DNA of 64,000 bases. Origin: RPQJ01 sp963731105 (GTDB taxonomy: Bacteria > Pseudomonadota > Gammaproteobacteria > Steroidobacterales > Steroidobacteraceae). The notes below the pieces were generated by a model that worked only from the letters and a program-made list of their open reading frames with translations, was not told the origin of the DNA and did not search any database. The number at the start of each line of letters is the position of its first letter. The stretch's first letter is position 1. Where the stretch lies: positions 62,001-126,000 of the forward strand of contig CAVSUM010000024.1 in the NCBI GenBank assembly GCA_963731105.1, read 5' to 3'. The translations under genes were made by a program, and so were the position numbers. Positions 45,727 through 54,623 of the stretch are shown here, piece by piece.

Positions 45727-46275
45727 ATGACGTTCTCCGTCTGCGTCTTCTGCGGCTCGTCGTCCGGCGACAACCCGCGCTTCGGCGATGCCGCGCGCGA
45801 CACCGGTCGCGCCATCGCCCGTCGCGGCTGGACGCTGGTGTACGGCGGCGGTCGCGTCGGCCTGATGGGCGTGCTCGCCAACGCGGCGCTCGAGGCCGGC
45901 GGCGAGGTGGTGGGGGTCATCCCGCGCTTCCTCTACGAGTGGGAAGTGGGCCACGACGGATTGACGCGCCTCGAGATCGTCGAGACGCTCACCGAGCGCA
46001 AGCAACGCATGGGCGAACTGTCCGGCGCGTTCCTGTCGCTGCCGGGCGGCATCGGCACGCTCGACGAGCTGTTCGAGGCGTGGAGCTGGGCGCAACTCGG
46101 GCTGCAGCCCAAGCGGAGCGCGCTGCTGAACGTCGCGGGCTACTACGACGGGCTGGTCGCATTCCTCGACCGGGCGACCGCGAGCGGATTCATGAAGCCG
46201 CAGCACCGGGCGCTGCTGGCCGTCGGCACGGACCCGGAGCGGCTGCTCGATGCGCTCAACCCGGCAGCGAGTTGA
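45727..46275 (+). CDS. LOG-family (TIGR00730) nucleotide hydrolase
   Basis: A 182-residue Rossmann-fold protein of the LOG/lysine-decarboxylase-like family. The signature is PGGIGTLDE with the upstream VYGGGRVGLMG motif. Family members cleave AMP- or cytokinin-type nucleotides to free bases. It follows the trpA repeat by 4 bp and may be the last gene of the trp transcript, which does not imply a Trp role. Confidence 0.9.
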   Translation: MTFSVCVFCGSSSGDNPRFGDAARDTGRAIARRGWTLVYGGGRVGLMGVLANAALEAGGEVVGVIPRFLYEWEVGHDGLTRLEIVETLTERKQRMGELSGAFLSLPGGIGTLDELFEAWSWAQLGLQPKRSALLNVAGYYDGLVAFLDRATASGFMKPQHRALLAVGTDPERLLDALNPAAS

Positions 46276-46329
46276 AGCCCGTCACGGTAACCATGAGCTT
46301 GCGGCCGCAATCGAGCCGCGATGGCGGTC

Positions 46330-47325
46330 TCAGGCGGCGGCGACCGCGGCCCTGAGGTGGTCGATGACCAGCGTGCGCATGTTCTGCAGCGGGTTCTTTT
46401 CCCAGGTGAAGCACGGCGGTTCACGGCGCAGCATGGACCAGCGCTTCGAGTGCAGCACCTGCCGCAGGTAGTCGAGGTTGCGATCGATGGCTTCCATGTA
46501 CGGATTGCGGCCGCCGAACACCGGCTCGTAATAGCGGTACGCGCCGCCGAACTCGCCGTCGAGGCGCGTGCGCATCGTCTCCGCGACGAACTCCGGCGTC
46601 TGCCGCAGCACGTCGAGTCCCGATCCGTACACCACCTTGAGCCCGGCGTCGCCCTGGCTCACGGCGACGCCGCCGAGCACGAACTCCGGGTAGAGGCGGT
46701 CGCGGCATTTCTCGAGGTAGCAGCGATCGGCCATCTGCGCCGTCATGTCGGCCGTGCCGAGCAGGTGCCCGACCTTGCGGTCACGGGCGTCGTCGAGGCG
46801 GATCTGGTCGAAGCGCAGTTCGTAGCCGGTGAAGTGCACGATCTGCGTGGCCACCGGCACCCATTCGGCGATGCCGATCGACGGCAGGTAGCGCGCGAGA
46901 AACTGCGCGCTGCGGCCGACGTGGGTGCGCGTGAACTCGGCGCCGTTGCGATGCGTGGTGTCGTCGGTCTGGCGGATGTAGCCGGCGTCGTGGAACAGGG
47001 CCACGACGATGCCGAGCAGCGCACGCTCCGCGCCGAGCCGCTGCTCGGGTGCGTGCGAGCGCTCGTAGCCCACCAGCAAGCGCGCCATCGCCAGCGTGTC
47101 GTCGAGCGTGTGCTGCACGTCGTGATAGACGGTGTCGCAGCCGAGATAGCCGGGAAACTGGCCGTTGAAGAGCCGTTCGAAGTCGGCGAACGCGGCGCCG
47201 AGCTTGTCGGCCTGGCCGCCGGGCCAGGTGCGCGTGAACAGTTCCTCGACGGCGCGACGCACGGCGACGACCGAACTCACCTGCACGGTGTTGGTGACGT
47301 CGTAATCGCTGCGCCGATACTGCAT
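46330..47325 (-). CDS. HD-domain phosphohydrolase-like protein
   Basis: A 331-residue protein with an HD-type metal site pattern: YHDVQHTLD near residue 67, FHDAGYIRQ near 110, then THVGRSAQF and a later AD in TADMTAQMAD. This is the arrangement of PDE-like HD hydrolases. The substrate is unknown. The C-terminal third is unrelated to anything I recognise. It converges with the LOG gene across 54 bp in which I see no feature. Confidence 0.7.
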   Translation of the reverse strand: MQYRRSDYDVTNTVQVSSVVAVRRAVEELFTRTWPGGQADKLGAAFADFERLFNGQFPGYLGCDTVYHDVQHTLDDTLAMARLLVGYERSHAPEQRLGAERALLGIVVALFHDAGYIRQTDDTTHRNGAEFTRTHVGRSAQFLARYLPSIGIAEWVPVATQIVHFTGYELRFDQIRLDDARDRKVGHLLGTADMTAQMADRCYLEKCRDRLYPEFVLGGVAVSQGDAGLKVVYGSGLDVLRQTPEFVAETMRTRLDGEFGGAYRYYEPVFGGRNPYMEAIDRNLDYLRQVLHSKRWSMLRREPPCFTWEKNPLQNMRTLVIDHLRAAVAAA

Positions 47326-47445
47326 GGCGTTGTTGTTGTCTCGAGCAGCGCGGGTGCCAACGCGCTGAGCGGCAGTGTACTGCCGCGCCGTTCAAACACC
47401 AGAGTAAAGAATTTCGACAGTGGCCCGGATCGGCGCCGCCGCGAC

Positions 47446-48213
47446 CTATATGTCAAACCTCGCGGCCACCGGCGCGTGGTCGGAAGGCCGCTCCAGCTTG
47501 CGGGGCGCCTTGTCGATGTGACACGCGCCGCATTTCTGCGCGAGCGCCGCGCTGGCGAGGATCAGGTCGATGCGCAGGCCGGCGTTGCGGCGGAAAGCCA
47601 TCATCCGGTAGTCCCACCAGGAGTAGGACTTCTCCGGTTGCTCGAAGCGCCGGAAGCAGTCCTCTAGCCCGGTGGCGAGCAGCGCGCGCAGCGCGGCACG
47701 CTCCGGCTCGCTGACGTGCACCGAGCCTTCCCAGGCCTTCGGATCGTGCACGTCGCGGTCCTCGGGGGCGATGTTGTAGTCGCCGAGGATCACCAGCTGC
47801 GGATGCCGCGCCAGCTCGGCGGCCACGTAGTCGCGCAGTGCCGCGAGCCAGCGCAGCTTGTACTCGTACTTGTCGGAACCGACCGCCTGCCCGTTCGGCA
47901 CGTATACGTCGATGACCCGCACGCCGCCGATGGTCGCGGCCAGCACGCGCTTCTGCTCGTCCGCGAAGCCCGGGATCCCCGGGACCACGTCCTCGAGCGT
48001 GTCGCGTGACAGCAGTGCCACCCCGTTGTAGGTGCGTTGCCCGCTGAACGCCACCTGCAGCCCCAGCGCCTCGATCTCCTCGCGCGGGAAGTTCGGGTCG
48101 TCGATCTTGGTCTCCTGCAGCGCCAGCACGTCCACCGGGTTGGTGGCGAGCCAGTCCTTGAGGTGCGGCAGGCGCACGCGCAGCGAGTTGACGTTCCAGG
48201 TGGCGATGAGCAT
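47446..48213 (-). CDS. xthA: exodeoxyribonuclease III
   Basis: A 255-residue AP endonuclease/3'-5' exonuclease. Catalytic motifs LIATWNVNSLR, LALQETKIDD, DVYVPNGQ, ILGDYNIAPEDRD and the final SDHAPV are all present. The start is ATG 48213. An in-frame upstream extension is translated heptamer array and is rejected. The array ends in CTTCTTC before the ATG, so no Shine-Dalgarno is seen. Confidence 0.95.
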   Translation of the reverse strand: MLIATWNVNSLRVRLPHLKDWLATNPVDVLALQETKIDDPNFPREEIEALGLQVAFSGQRTYNGVALLSRDTLEDVVPGIPGFADEQKRVLAATIGGVRVIDVYVPNGQAVGSDKYEYKLRWLAALRDYVAAELARHPQLVILGDYNIAPEDRDVHDPKAWEGSVHVSEPERAALRALLATGLEDCFRRFEQPEKSYSWWDYRMMAFRRNAGLRIDLILASAALAQKCGACHIDKAPRKLERPSDHAPVAARFDI

Positions 48214-48221
48214 GAAGAAGG

Positions 48222-48351
48222 GGGTGGTGATCAGGGGGTAGGGGGTAGTGCCCAATGTCAGATAGCAGTGGCACGCTGGAGATAGTAAGTATTTCAGGCG
48301 GCCGGCGCGCCGGCTTTCTCACTACCCCCTACCCCCTGATCATTACCCCCT
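48222..48351. repeat. paired heptamer arrays (type B) between prlC and xthA
   Basis: GGGGTGGTGATCAGGGGGTA plus a further unit at 48222-48250 faces the complementary array at 48320-48351. In coding direction the array after prlC is AGGGGGTAATGATCAGGG-type and the one before xthA is its complement. The centre contains the 14-bp palindrome GCCGGCGCGCCGGC at 48301-48314. Confidence 0.88.
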
Positions 48352-48354
48352 CTC

Positions 48355-50373
48355 CTACGCCGCAAGTCCCATCTGCCTCAGCAACGGCTCGATCTCGGGC
48401 TTGCGGCCGCGGAACTCGACGAACGCCTCCATCGCGTCGCGGCTGCCGCCGCGCTCGAGGATCGAGTGCAGGAAGCGGCGCGACGTCGCGAGGTCGAACA
48501 CGCCGTGCTCCTCGAACGCGCCGAACGCATCCGCGGACAGCACTTCGGCCCACTTGTAGCTGTAGTAGCCGGCCGCGTAGCCGCCCGAGAACACGTGCTG
48601 GAAGCTGTGCGGGAAGCGGTTGAACTCGGGTGGTCGCACCACGGCGACCGTGGCGCGCACCTCGGCCAGCGTGTCGGCGATGCGCGGCGGCCGGCCGGGC
48701 GCGTACTCGGCGTGCAGGCGGAAGTCGAACAGCGCGAACTCGAGCTGGCGCACGGTCTGCATGCCGGCCTGGAAGGTACGGCTCGCCTGCAGGCGAGCGA
48801 GCATCTCGCGCGGCAACGGCTCGCCGGTCGCGACGTGTGCGGAGATGAGTGGCAGCACCTCGTCGCGCCAGGCGAAGTTCTCCAGGAACTGGCTCGGCAG
48901 CTCGACCGCGTCCCATGGCACGCCGTTGATGCCGGCGACGCTCGGCACGTTGACCCGCGTCAGCAGGTGGTGGAAGCCGTGGCCGAACTCGTGGAACAGG
49001 GTGAGCACGTCGTGGTGGGTGAGCAGCGACGGCTGCTCGCCGACGGGCGGTGCGAAGTTGCACACCAGGTAGGCGACCGGCAGGGCGCTCGCACCGGCGA
49101 GCTGGATGCGGCCCACGCACTGGTCCATCCACGCGCCGCCGCGCTTCTTCGGCCGCGCGTACAGGTCGAGGAAGAAGCCGCCGCGCGGCGTGCCGTTGCG
49201 GTCGAGGACATCGAAGAACTTCACGTCGGGGTGGTACACCTCGACGCCGGCATTGGCCACGATGCGCACGCCGTACAGCCGGCCGAGCACCGTGAACAGC
49301 CCCGCCAGCACGCGCGGCAGCGGGAAGTACGGCCGCAGCGCCTCCTCGGAGACCTGCAGCTGCTCGTTCTTCAGGCGTTCGGACCAGTAACCCACGTCCC
49401 AGGCGTTGAGCGAGCGGCCGGCAAAGCGCTCCAGTTCGGCAAACTCGCGCTGGGCTGCAGGGCGGCTCACCTGCGCGAGGCGTTGCAGGAACGCGATGAC
49501 CTCGGCCGGGTCGTGCGCCATCTTGGTCGCGAGCGAGTACTCGGCGAAGTTCGCGAAACCCACCAGCTCGGCGGCTTCATGGCGCAACGCGAGGATCTCG
49601 GCCATCAACGGCCCGTTGTCCCATTGCCCGGCTTGCGGCCCGCGATCCGAGGCGCGCGTCACCCACGCCTCGTAGAAGTCGCGACGCAGCGCGTCGCTGG
49701 CGGCGTGCGTCAGCACGGCCTGGTAGGTCGGCGCGTCGAGTGAAAACAGCCAGCCGTCCTTGCCGTCGGCCACCGCCGCATCGCGTGCCCGGCGCACGGT
49801 GTTGGCGGGCAGGCCTTCGAGATCGCGTTCGTCGGTCACCTGGCGTGACCATGCCGTGGTGGCGTCGAGCACGTTCTCGTCGAATTTCGCCTGTGCGGTG
49901 GCCAGTCGCTCCATGACTTCGCCGAAGCGCTGCTTGCGTTCCGGCGGCAGCGAGACACCGGCGAGGCGGAAGTCGCGCAGCGCGTTCTCCACCACCTTGC
50001 GCTGCTCGGCATCCAGTGCGGCGCCTTCGCGGTCGGCGACGCCCTGATAGGCGGCGCACAACTCGGCGTTCTGGCCCAGCTCGGTGTGGTACGCCGTAAG
50101 CAGCGGCAGGCAGGCGTTGTAGGCGGCGCGCAGCTCGTCGCCGTTCATCACGCCGTTGAGGTGCCCCACGGGCGACCACGCCGTGGCGAGGCGGTGGTGC
50201 ATGCGCTCGAACGGCACCACCAGCGTGTCCCAGCGGTCGGCGCCGGTGGCGAGCAGGCCGGCGATCTCGGCGCGGTTCTCGTCGAGCAGTTGCCGGATGG
50301 CGGGCTCGACGTGGCGGGCCTCGATGGCACCGAAGGCCGGCAGCGGCTGGTCCGTGAGCAGCGGGTTGGTCAT
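48355..50373 (-). CDS. prlC: M3 metallopeptidase, oligopeptidase A
   Basis: A 672-residue cytoplasmic zinc peptidase that degrades short peptides. The zinc motif HEFGH is at 461-465, with a second Glu further on in the RDEVLPLISAHV region. The N-terminal PLLTDQPLPAFGAIEARHVEPAI segment fits PrlC. It is intact with no frameshift. The stop lies 4 bp before the heptamer array, so unlike its neighbours it does not end in repeat-derived residues. Confidence 0.94.
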   Translation of the reverse strand: MTNPLLTDQPLPAFGAIEARHVEPAIRQLLDENRAEIAGLLATGADRWDTLVVPFERMHHRLATAWSPVGHLNGVMNGDELRAAYNACLPLLTAYHTELGQNAELCAAYQGVADREGAALDAEQRKVVENALRDFRLAGVSLPPERKQRFGEVMERLATAQAKFDENVLDATTAWSRQVTDERDLEGLPANTVRRARDAAVADGKDGWLFSLDAPTYQAVLTHAASDALRRDFYEAWVTRASDRGPQAGQWDNGPLMAEILALRHEAAELVGFANFAEYSLATKMAHDPAEVIAFLQRLAQVSRPAAQREFAELERFAGRSLNAWDVGYWSERLKNEQLQVSEEALRPYFPLPRVLAGLFTVLGRLYGVRIVANAGVEVYHPDVKFFDVLDRNGTPRGGFFLDLYARPKKRGGAWMDQCVGRIQLAGASALPVAYLVCNFAPPVGEQPSLLTHHDVLTLFHEFGHGFHHLLTRVNVPSVAGINGVPWDAVELPSQFLENFAWRDEVLPLISAHVATGEPLPREMLARLQASRTFQAGMQTVRQLEFALFDFRLHAEYAPGRPPRIADTLAEVRATVAVVRPPEFNRFPHSFQHVFSGGYAAGYYSYKWAEVLSADAFGAFEEHGVFDLATSRRFLHSILERGGSRDAMEAFVEFRGRKPEIEPLLRQMGLAA

Positions 50374-50426
50374 CGCGAGCGTCCGTCCCGGCGGGAAAGG
50401 CCGCTATTCTAGGCACAGTCCGCGGC

Positions 50427-51326
50427 TCAGCCGAGCACTCCCTGCAGCAGCCAGGCCAGCGCGTAGGTGGCGACCGCGAAACCGGCGAACGCGACCATGG
50501 CCTTGCGACGGTAGCGCTTCGCGAGCTCCTTCTGCGGGTAGGCCGCGACCAGGAACAGCTGGCCTTCGTCGGGCCGGCTGACCACGTGCAGCGCCGGCGG
50601 GACAGGCCGTTCGAGGTGCCGCTGCGCCACTGCCTGCCTGGCAGTCTCCCGCGCGCGCTCCCACTCCTCGAGGCTCACCTTGCCGTCGCGGTCGGCATCG
50701 AAGCGCTCAGCCAGCGCCGCCTGGTCCTGCTTCCATTCGGCCAGTAGCGCCCCCACGTCGGCGTCCTGCGTCGTGTGCGCGGTGCCCGTCAACGTGCGGA
50801 ACTGCCCGAGCAGGTGCACCTGCTCGTGTTCGTAGATGCGTTCCTCGTAATAGCGGTACTCGCGCTCGCCGAACGTCGCGCCCTGCCCGGGAGCGTGCGT
50901 CGGCCACGGCGTGTCGCCGTACCAGGTGGTGTTCTCGGCGGTGAGCACCTCCGCCCCCGCCGGCTGCACGAGGCACACGCCCGTGCCGTCATCCAGCCGG
51001 AACGGCTGCTCCGACCGGCCGGAGTTCACCGTCGCCCACTCGGTGCGCCGCTTGCCCTTCGATTGAGTGCTGGTGCGGCGCTGGACCCGGTAGCGCCACC
51101 ATACGCAGGGCCGCTGCGTCAGCGGGGCAAGATTGGGCGCGCCTGCGAGCGACTGGCTGCGGCCCACCAGCTCGACGTAGCCCTGCGCGGCGGAGCGGAT
51201 GCGCGAGGTCGGCGTGTCCTCGAGCATGCGGGCGATGTGCAGCCAGCGGAACGCGAAGCGGCCGCCGCCGACCACGGCGACCCCCAGCGCCAGCAACCAG
51301 AACCAGAACTCCGATGGGTCAGCCAA
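50427..51326 (-). CDS. GIDE-domain membrane protein with an EF-hand
   Basis: About 299 residues from TTG 51326, overlapping the lemA stop by 8 bp. A TTG at 51344 is also possible. There is an N-terminal membrane segment (FWFWLLALGVAVVGGGRF), a GIDE-type domain (ELVGRSQSLAGAPNLAPLTQRPCVWWRYRV, as in the MUL1 E3 ligase family but without a RING), and a C-terminal membrane segment. Between them an EF-hand loop DADRDGKVSLEE appears near 220. LemA-GIDE pairs are common in bacteria; the EF-hand is unusual. Confidence 0.7.
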   Translation of the reverse strand: MADPSEFWFWLLALGVAVVGGGRFAFRWLHIARMLEDTPTSRIRSAAQGYVELVGRSQSLAGAPNLAPLTQRPCVWWRYRVQRRTSTQSKGKRRTEWATVNSGRSEQPFRLDDGTGVCLVQPAGAEVLTAENTTWYGDTPWPTHAPGQGATFGEREYRYYEERIYEHEQVHLLGQFRTLTGTAHTTQDADVGALLAEWKQDQAALAERFDADRDGKVSLEEWERARETARQAVAQRHLERPVPPALHVVSRPDEGQLFLVAAYPQKELAKRYRRKAMVAFAGFAVATYALAWLLQGVLG

Positions 51327-51930
51327 ACAGCTTCCCGAGGTCAACGTCGCGCTTCTGCTCCTCCGTGAACTCGAGCAGCGGGGCCGGCCGGAACTCGAAC
51401 AGCCGCGCCACGATCAGGTCCGGGAAGGTCTGGATGCGGATGTTGTTGAGGTTCACGGCCTCGTTGTAGAGCTCGCGGCGGTCGGCAATGGTGTCCTCGA
51501 GCTGCGTGATGCGCGTCTGCAGGTGCTGGAAGCTCTGGTCCGCCTTCAGGTCGGGGTAGTTCTCGACGACCGCGAACAGCCGGCCGAGGCCCTCGCGCAG
51601 CTGCTGCTCGGCGGCGCCGACCGCCGGCACGTCGCCGCTGCCCTGCGCCTTGAACACCGCCGAGCGCGCCTGCATGACCCGCTCCAGCGTATCGCGCTCG
51701 TGCGCCATGTAGCGCTTGCAGGTTTCCACCAGCTTGGGCAGCTCGTCGTGCCGCTGCGTGAGCAGCACGTCGATGTTGGACCAGGCCTTGCGCACGTTCT
51801 CGCGCAGGGCCACGAGGCCGTTGTAGATGCGCACGGCGTAGATCGCCGCCACCACGAGCAGCGCCAGGAACAGGATGGTCACGACGGCCACGGCAGGCAC
51901 TCCTTGGGCGGGATGTCCGCCGATGTGCAA
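51319..51930 (-). CDS. LemA family protein
   Basis: A 203-residue protein with an N-terminal membrane anchor (AVVTILFLALLVVAAIYAV), then the LemA helical bundle (NGLVALRENVRKAWSNIDVLL, RHDELPKLVETCKRYM). Family members have one membrane span with the C-terminal bundle in the cytoplasm. The function is unknown. It pairs with the GIDE gene whose start lies within its stop. Confidence 0.92.
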   Translation of the reverse strand: MHIGGHPAQGVPAVAVVTILFLALLVVAAIYAVRIYNGLVALRENVRKAWSNIDVLLTQRHDELPKLVETCKRYMAHERDTLERVMQARSAVFKAQGSGDVPAVGAAEQQLREGLGRLFAVVENYPDLKADQSFQHLQTRITQLEDTIADRRELYNEAVNLNNIRIQTFPDLIVARLFEFRPAPLLEFTEEQKRDVDLGKLFG

Positions 51931-51991
51931 GATTGCAGCCTGCCGGCCCCGAACGTCTAGACTATTCGTCGCAATTCACGGGAAAAGTGCC

Positions 51992-52522
51992 ATGCGGACC
52001 CGGCCCTACCGCGGTATCCACCCGACGCTCGACGAGGGCGTCTACATCGACCCGACCGCCGTCGTGATCGGCGACGTGGTGCTCGGCCGGGACGTGTCGA
52101 TCTGGCCGATGGCGGTCGTGCGCGGCGACGTGAACTACATCCGCATCGGCGCGCGCAGCAACGTGCAGGACGGCAGCGTGCTGCACGTGACGCGGCCCTA
52201 TCCGGGCAGCGACGCCGGCTGGCCGCTGCTGATCGGCGAGGACGTGGTGATCGCCCACAAGGTGACGGTGCATGGGTGCTCGATCGGCAACTGCGTGCTG
52301 GTCGGCATCGGCGCGATCGTGCTCGACGGCGTGGTGGTGGAGGACGAGGTGATGATCGGCGCGGGCAGCGTGGTCACGCCCGGCAAGCGCCTCACGTCCG
52401 GCGGGCTCTACCTCGGCAACCCGGCGCGGCGCGCACGCGACCTGACCGACGCCGAGCGTGCACGAATTCCGGTCATGGCCGGTTTCTACGTCGACCTCAA
52501 GAACGAGTTCCAGTCGCCGTAG
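51992..52522 (+). CDS. gamma-class carbonic anhydrase family protein
   Basis: A 176-residue left-handed beta-helix protein. The three metal ligand histidines are H65 (SVLHVT), H89 (IAHKV) and H94 (VHGC). The hexapeptide pattern repeats through the middle and the C-terminal helix caps it. It is the YrdA/CaiE-type branch, so enzymatic carbonic anhydrase activity is not certain. The start is ATG 51992, and the last 26 bp overlap aroE tail-to-tail. Confidence 0.9.
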   Translation: MRTRPYRGIHPTLDEGVYIDPTAVVIGDVVLGRDVSIWPMAVVRGDVNYIRIGARSNVQDGSVLHVTRPYPGSDAGWPLLIGEDVVIAHKVTVHGCSIGNCVLVGIGAIVLDGVVVEDEVMIGAGSVVTPGKRLTSGGLYLGNPARRARDLTDAERARIPVMAGFYVDLKNEFQSP

Positions 52523-53339
52523 CCGCTCGCTGCTTGAGCGCCCGTAACACCGGCGCGGTGTCGGGACGCACGCCGCGCCACAGCTCGAATGCCTCCGCGG
52601 CCTGTTCGACCAGCATGCCCCACCCCTGCTCGGCACGCCCTGCCCCGAGGCGCTTCGCCCAGGCCACGAACGCGGTGTCGCCGACGCCATAGGCCATGTC
52701 GTAGCAGGTGGTGAGGCCGTCCACCACGGCGATCGGGATCAAAGGCACCTCGCCGCGCAGGCTGGCCGAGGTGGCGTTCACGATCAGGTCGAAGCGCTGG
52801 TGCTCCAGCCGACCGAACTCGCAGCCCGCGACCGGGCCCAGTTCAGCGAACTCCGCGGCCAGCTGCTTGGCGCGTTCGGCCGTGCGGTTGGCGATCACCA
52901 GCAGCCGCGGCTGCAGCGAGAGCAGCGGCTCGAGGGCGCCGCGCGCGGCTCCGCCGGCGCCGAGCAACAGGATGCGCGGCGAATTCCAGCGCAGCCCGAG
53001 GTTGCGCGTCAGGTCGATGAGCAGTCCGGCGCCGTCGGTGTTGTCGCCGATCAGCTCTTCGTCGCGCCGCACCACCGTGTTGATCGCATCCGCGAGCTGC
53101 GCGCGCGGCGTCAGTTCGTTGACCAGGTCGGTGGCGGCGCGCTTGTGCGGCAGCGTGACGTTGATGCCTCGCCCGCCGCTGCTGAAGAACCCGATGACGT
53201 CGCTGCGAAAGCGTTCCGGCGGCGATTCGTGCAGGCGGTAGACCATGTCCTGCCCGGTCTGGCGCGCGAACATGCCGTGGATGAACGGCGACCAGCTGTG
53301 CTGGACGGGGAAGCCGAAGAGGGCGTACTGGTCGGGCAT
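52497..53339 (-). CDS. aroE: shikimate dehydrogenase
   Basis: A 280-residue NADP-dependent enzyme of the shikimate pathway. The family start YALFGFPVQHSWSPFIHG, the substrate Lys in LPHKRAATDL, the NTDGAG motif and a glycine-rich GAGGAARGA are all present. The start at 53339 lies 32 bp after a heptamer array. It supplies chorismate for the trp operon and is not co-operonic with it. Confidence 0.94.
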   Translation of the reverse strand: MPDQYALFGFPVQHSWSPFIHGMFARQTGQDMVYRLHESPPERFRSDVIGFFSSGGRGINVTLPHKRAATDLVNELTPRAQLADAINTVVRRDEELIGDNTDGAGLLIDLTRNLGLRWNSPRILLLGAGGAARGALEPLLSLQPRLLVIANRTAERAKQLAAEFAELGPVAGCEFGRLEHQRFDLIVNATSASLRGEVPLIPIAVVDGLTTCYDMAYGVGDTAFVAWAKRLGAGRAEQGWGMLVEQAAEAFELWRGVRPDTAPVLRALKQRAATATGTRS

Positions 53340-53371
53340 GGCGCAGAGTATTGGAAGGGGGCGGAGAAGAG

Positions 53372-53471
53372 AGGGGGTAATGATCAGGGGGTAGGGGGTA
53401 GTGCCGGAGGTACAGCGGCGCTATCGGCGACCACCTCTTCCCTACCCCCTACCCCCTAGTCATTACCCCCT
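53372..53471. repeat. paired heptamer arrays (type B) between hemB and aroE
   Basis: AGGGGGTAATGATCAGGGGG plus further units (53372-53403) faces its complement at 53440-53471. The TAA of GGGGGTAATGA is the hemB stop codon, and the other arm leads to aroE. The 36-bp centre is unrelated sequence. Confidence 0.9.
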
Positions 53472-54479
53472 CTCCCCCAGCCACTCAGCCGCCCGCCGCG
53501 CAAAATACGTCAGGATGCCGTCGGCGCCCGCGCGCTTGATCGAGGTGAGCGACTCCAGCACCACGGCCCGCTCGTCGAGCCAGCCGTTGCGCGCGGCGGC
53601 CATCAGCATCGCGTACTCGCCGCTCACCTGGTAGACGAAGGTGGGCGCGCCGAAGCGGTCCTTCACGCGCCGCACGATGTCGAGGTACGGCAGCCCCGGC
53701 TTGATCATCACCATGTCCGCGCCCTCGGCGAGGTCGAGCTCGACCTCGCGCAGCGCCTCGTCGGAGTTCGCCGGGTCCATCTGGTAGGTGTACTTGTTGC
53801 CCTTGCCGAGGTTGCCGGCCGAGCCCACGGCGTCGCGGAACGGGCCGTAGAAGCTCGAGGCGTACTTGGCCGAGTAGGCCAGGATGCGCGTATGGATGTG
53901 GCCGCCAGCCTCGAGCGCGTCGCGCACGGCGCCGATGCGGCCGTCCATCATGTCCGAGGGGGCGACCACGTTCGCACCCGCCTCCGCGTGCGACACGGCC
54001 TGCTTCACCAGCGCGTCGACCGTGACGTCGTTCACGACGTAGCCGTCGTCGTCGATGATGCCGTCCTGCCCGTGGGTGGTGAACGGGTCGAGCGCCACGT
54101 CGGTGATCACGCCCAGTTCCGGCACGGCCTTCTTCAGCGCCCGCACCGCGCGCTGCGCAAGCCCCTCCGGGTTCCAGGCCTCGCGGCCGTCCAGCGACTT
54201 GGCCTCGGGCGGCGTCACCGGGAACAGCGCCATCGCGGGCACGCCGAGCTTCGCTACGTCTGCCGCCTCGCGCACCAGCTCGTCCACCGACATGCGTTCG
54301 ACGCCCGGCATCGATGGCACGGCCACGCGCTGCTTCGAGCCCTCCATCACGAACACCGGGTAGATGAAGTCCGAGGCGGTCAACGTCGTTTCGCGCATCA
54401 GGCGGCGGGAAAAGTCGTCGCGCCGCATGCGCCGCATGCGCACCCGCGGGTACTGCGAGGGGGTGTGGTGGTGGCTCAT
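53463..54479 (-). CDS. hemB: delta-aminolevulinic acid dehydratase (porphobilinogen synthase)
   Basis: A 338-residue TIM barrel enzyme. The two Schiff-base lysines are in YSAKYASSFYGPFRD and MIKPGLPYLD. The zinc-cysteine loop of the E. coli type is replaced by DVALDPFTTHGQDG, so this is a Mg2+-type enzyme. The start is ATG 54479, preferred over 54524 because it begins the normal N-terminus. The final ERG and stop come from the heptamer array. Confidence 0.95.
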   Translation of the reverse strand: MSHHHTPSQYPRVRMRRMRRDDFSRRLMRETTLTASDFIYPVFVMEGSKQRVAVPSMPGVERMSVDELVREAADVAKLGVPAMALFPVTPPEAKSLDGREAWNPEGLAQRAVRALKKAVPELGVITDVALDPFTTHGQDGIIDDDGYVVNDVTVDALVKQAVSHAEAGANVVAPSDMMDGRIGAVRDALEAGGHIHTRILAYSAKYASSFYGPFRDAVGSAGNLGKGNKYTYQMDPANSDEALREVELDLAEGADMVMIKPGLPYLDIVRRVKDRFGAPTFVYQVSGEYAMLMAAARNGWLDERAVVLESLTSIKRAGADGILTYFARRAAEWLGERG

Positions 54480-54586
54480 AGGCGACTCCAGTCGGGCCGG
54501 AACGCGATTGCGCCGGCGCGGCACGGCGGGCTAAGGTTCGGACCCGGCGGCACCCGGCAGGGGAGCGGTGTCCCGCCATTCCGCCG

Positions 54587-54601
54587 GGCGGTAATACCGC
54601 C
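54587..54601 (+). promoter_or_regulatory. palindrome upstream of ECF sigma factor gene
   Basis: GGCGGTA-A-TACCGCC is a perfect 7-bp-arm palindrome 23 bp before the sigma factor ATG. It could be an operator or part of an autoregulated promoter. No -35/-10 consensus can be assigned. Confidence 0.4.
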
Positions 54602-54623
54602 GCACTTTCCCCGGTCTTTATAC

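Noticed and set aside
46321..47667. 448-codon plus-strand frame opposite the HD hydrolase
   Set aside because: Shadow frame with no domains; the HD motifs on the minus strand are clear.
48213..48255. N-terminal extension of exonuclease III starting at 48255
   Set aside because: The extra 14 residues are translated heptamer repeat (TPYPLITTP) and precede the universally conserved IATWNVNS start.
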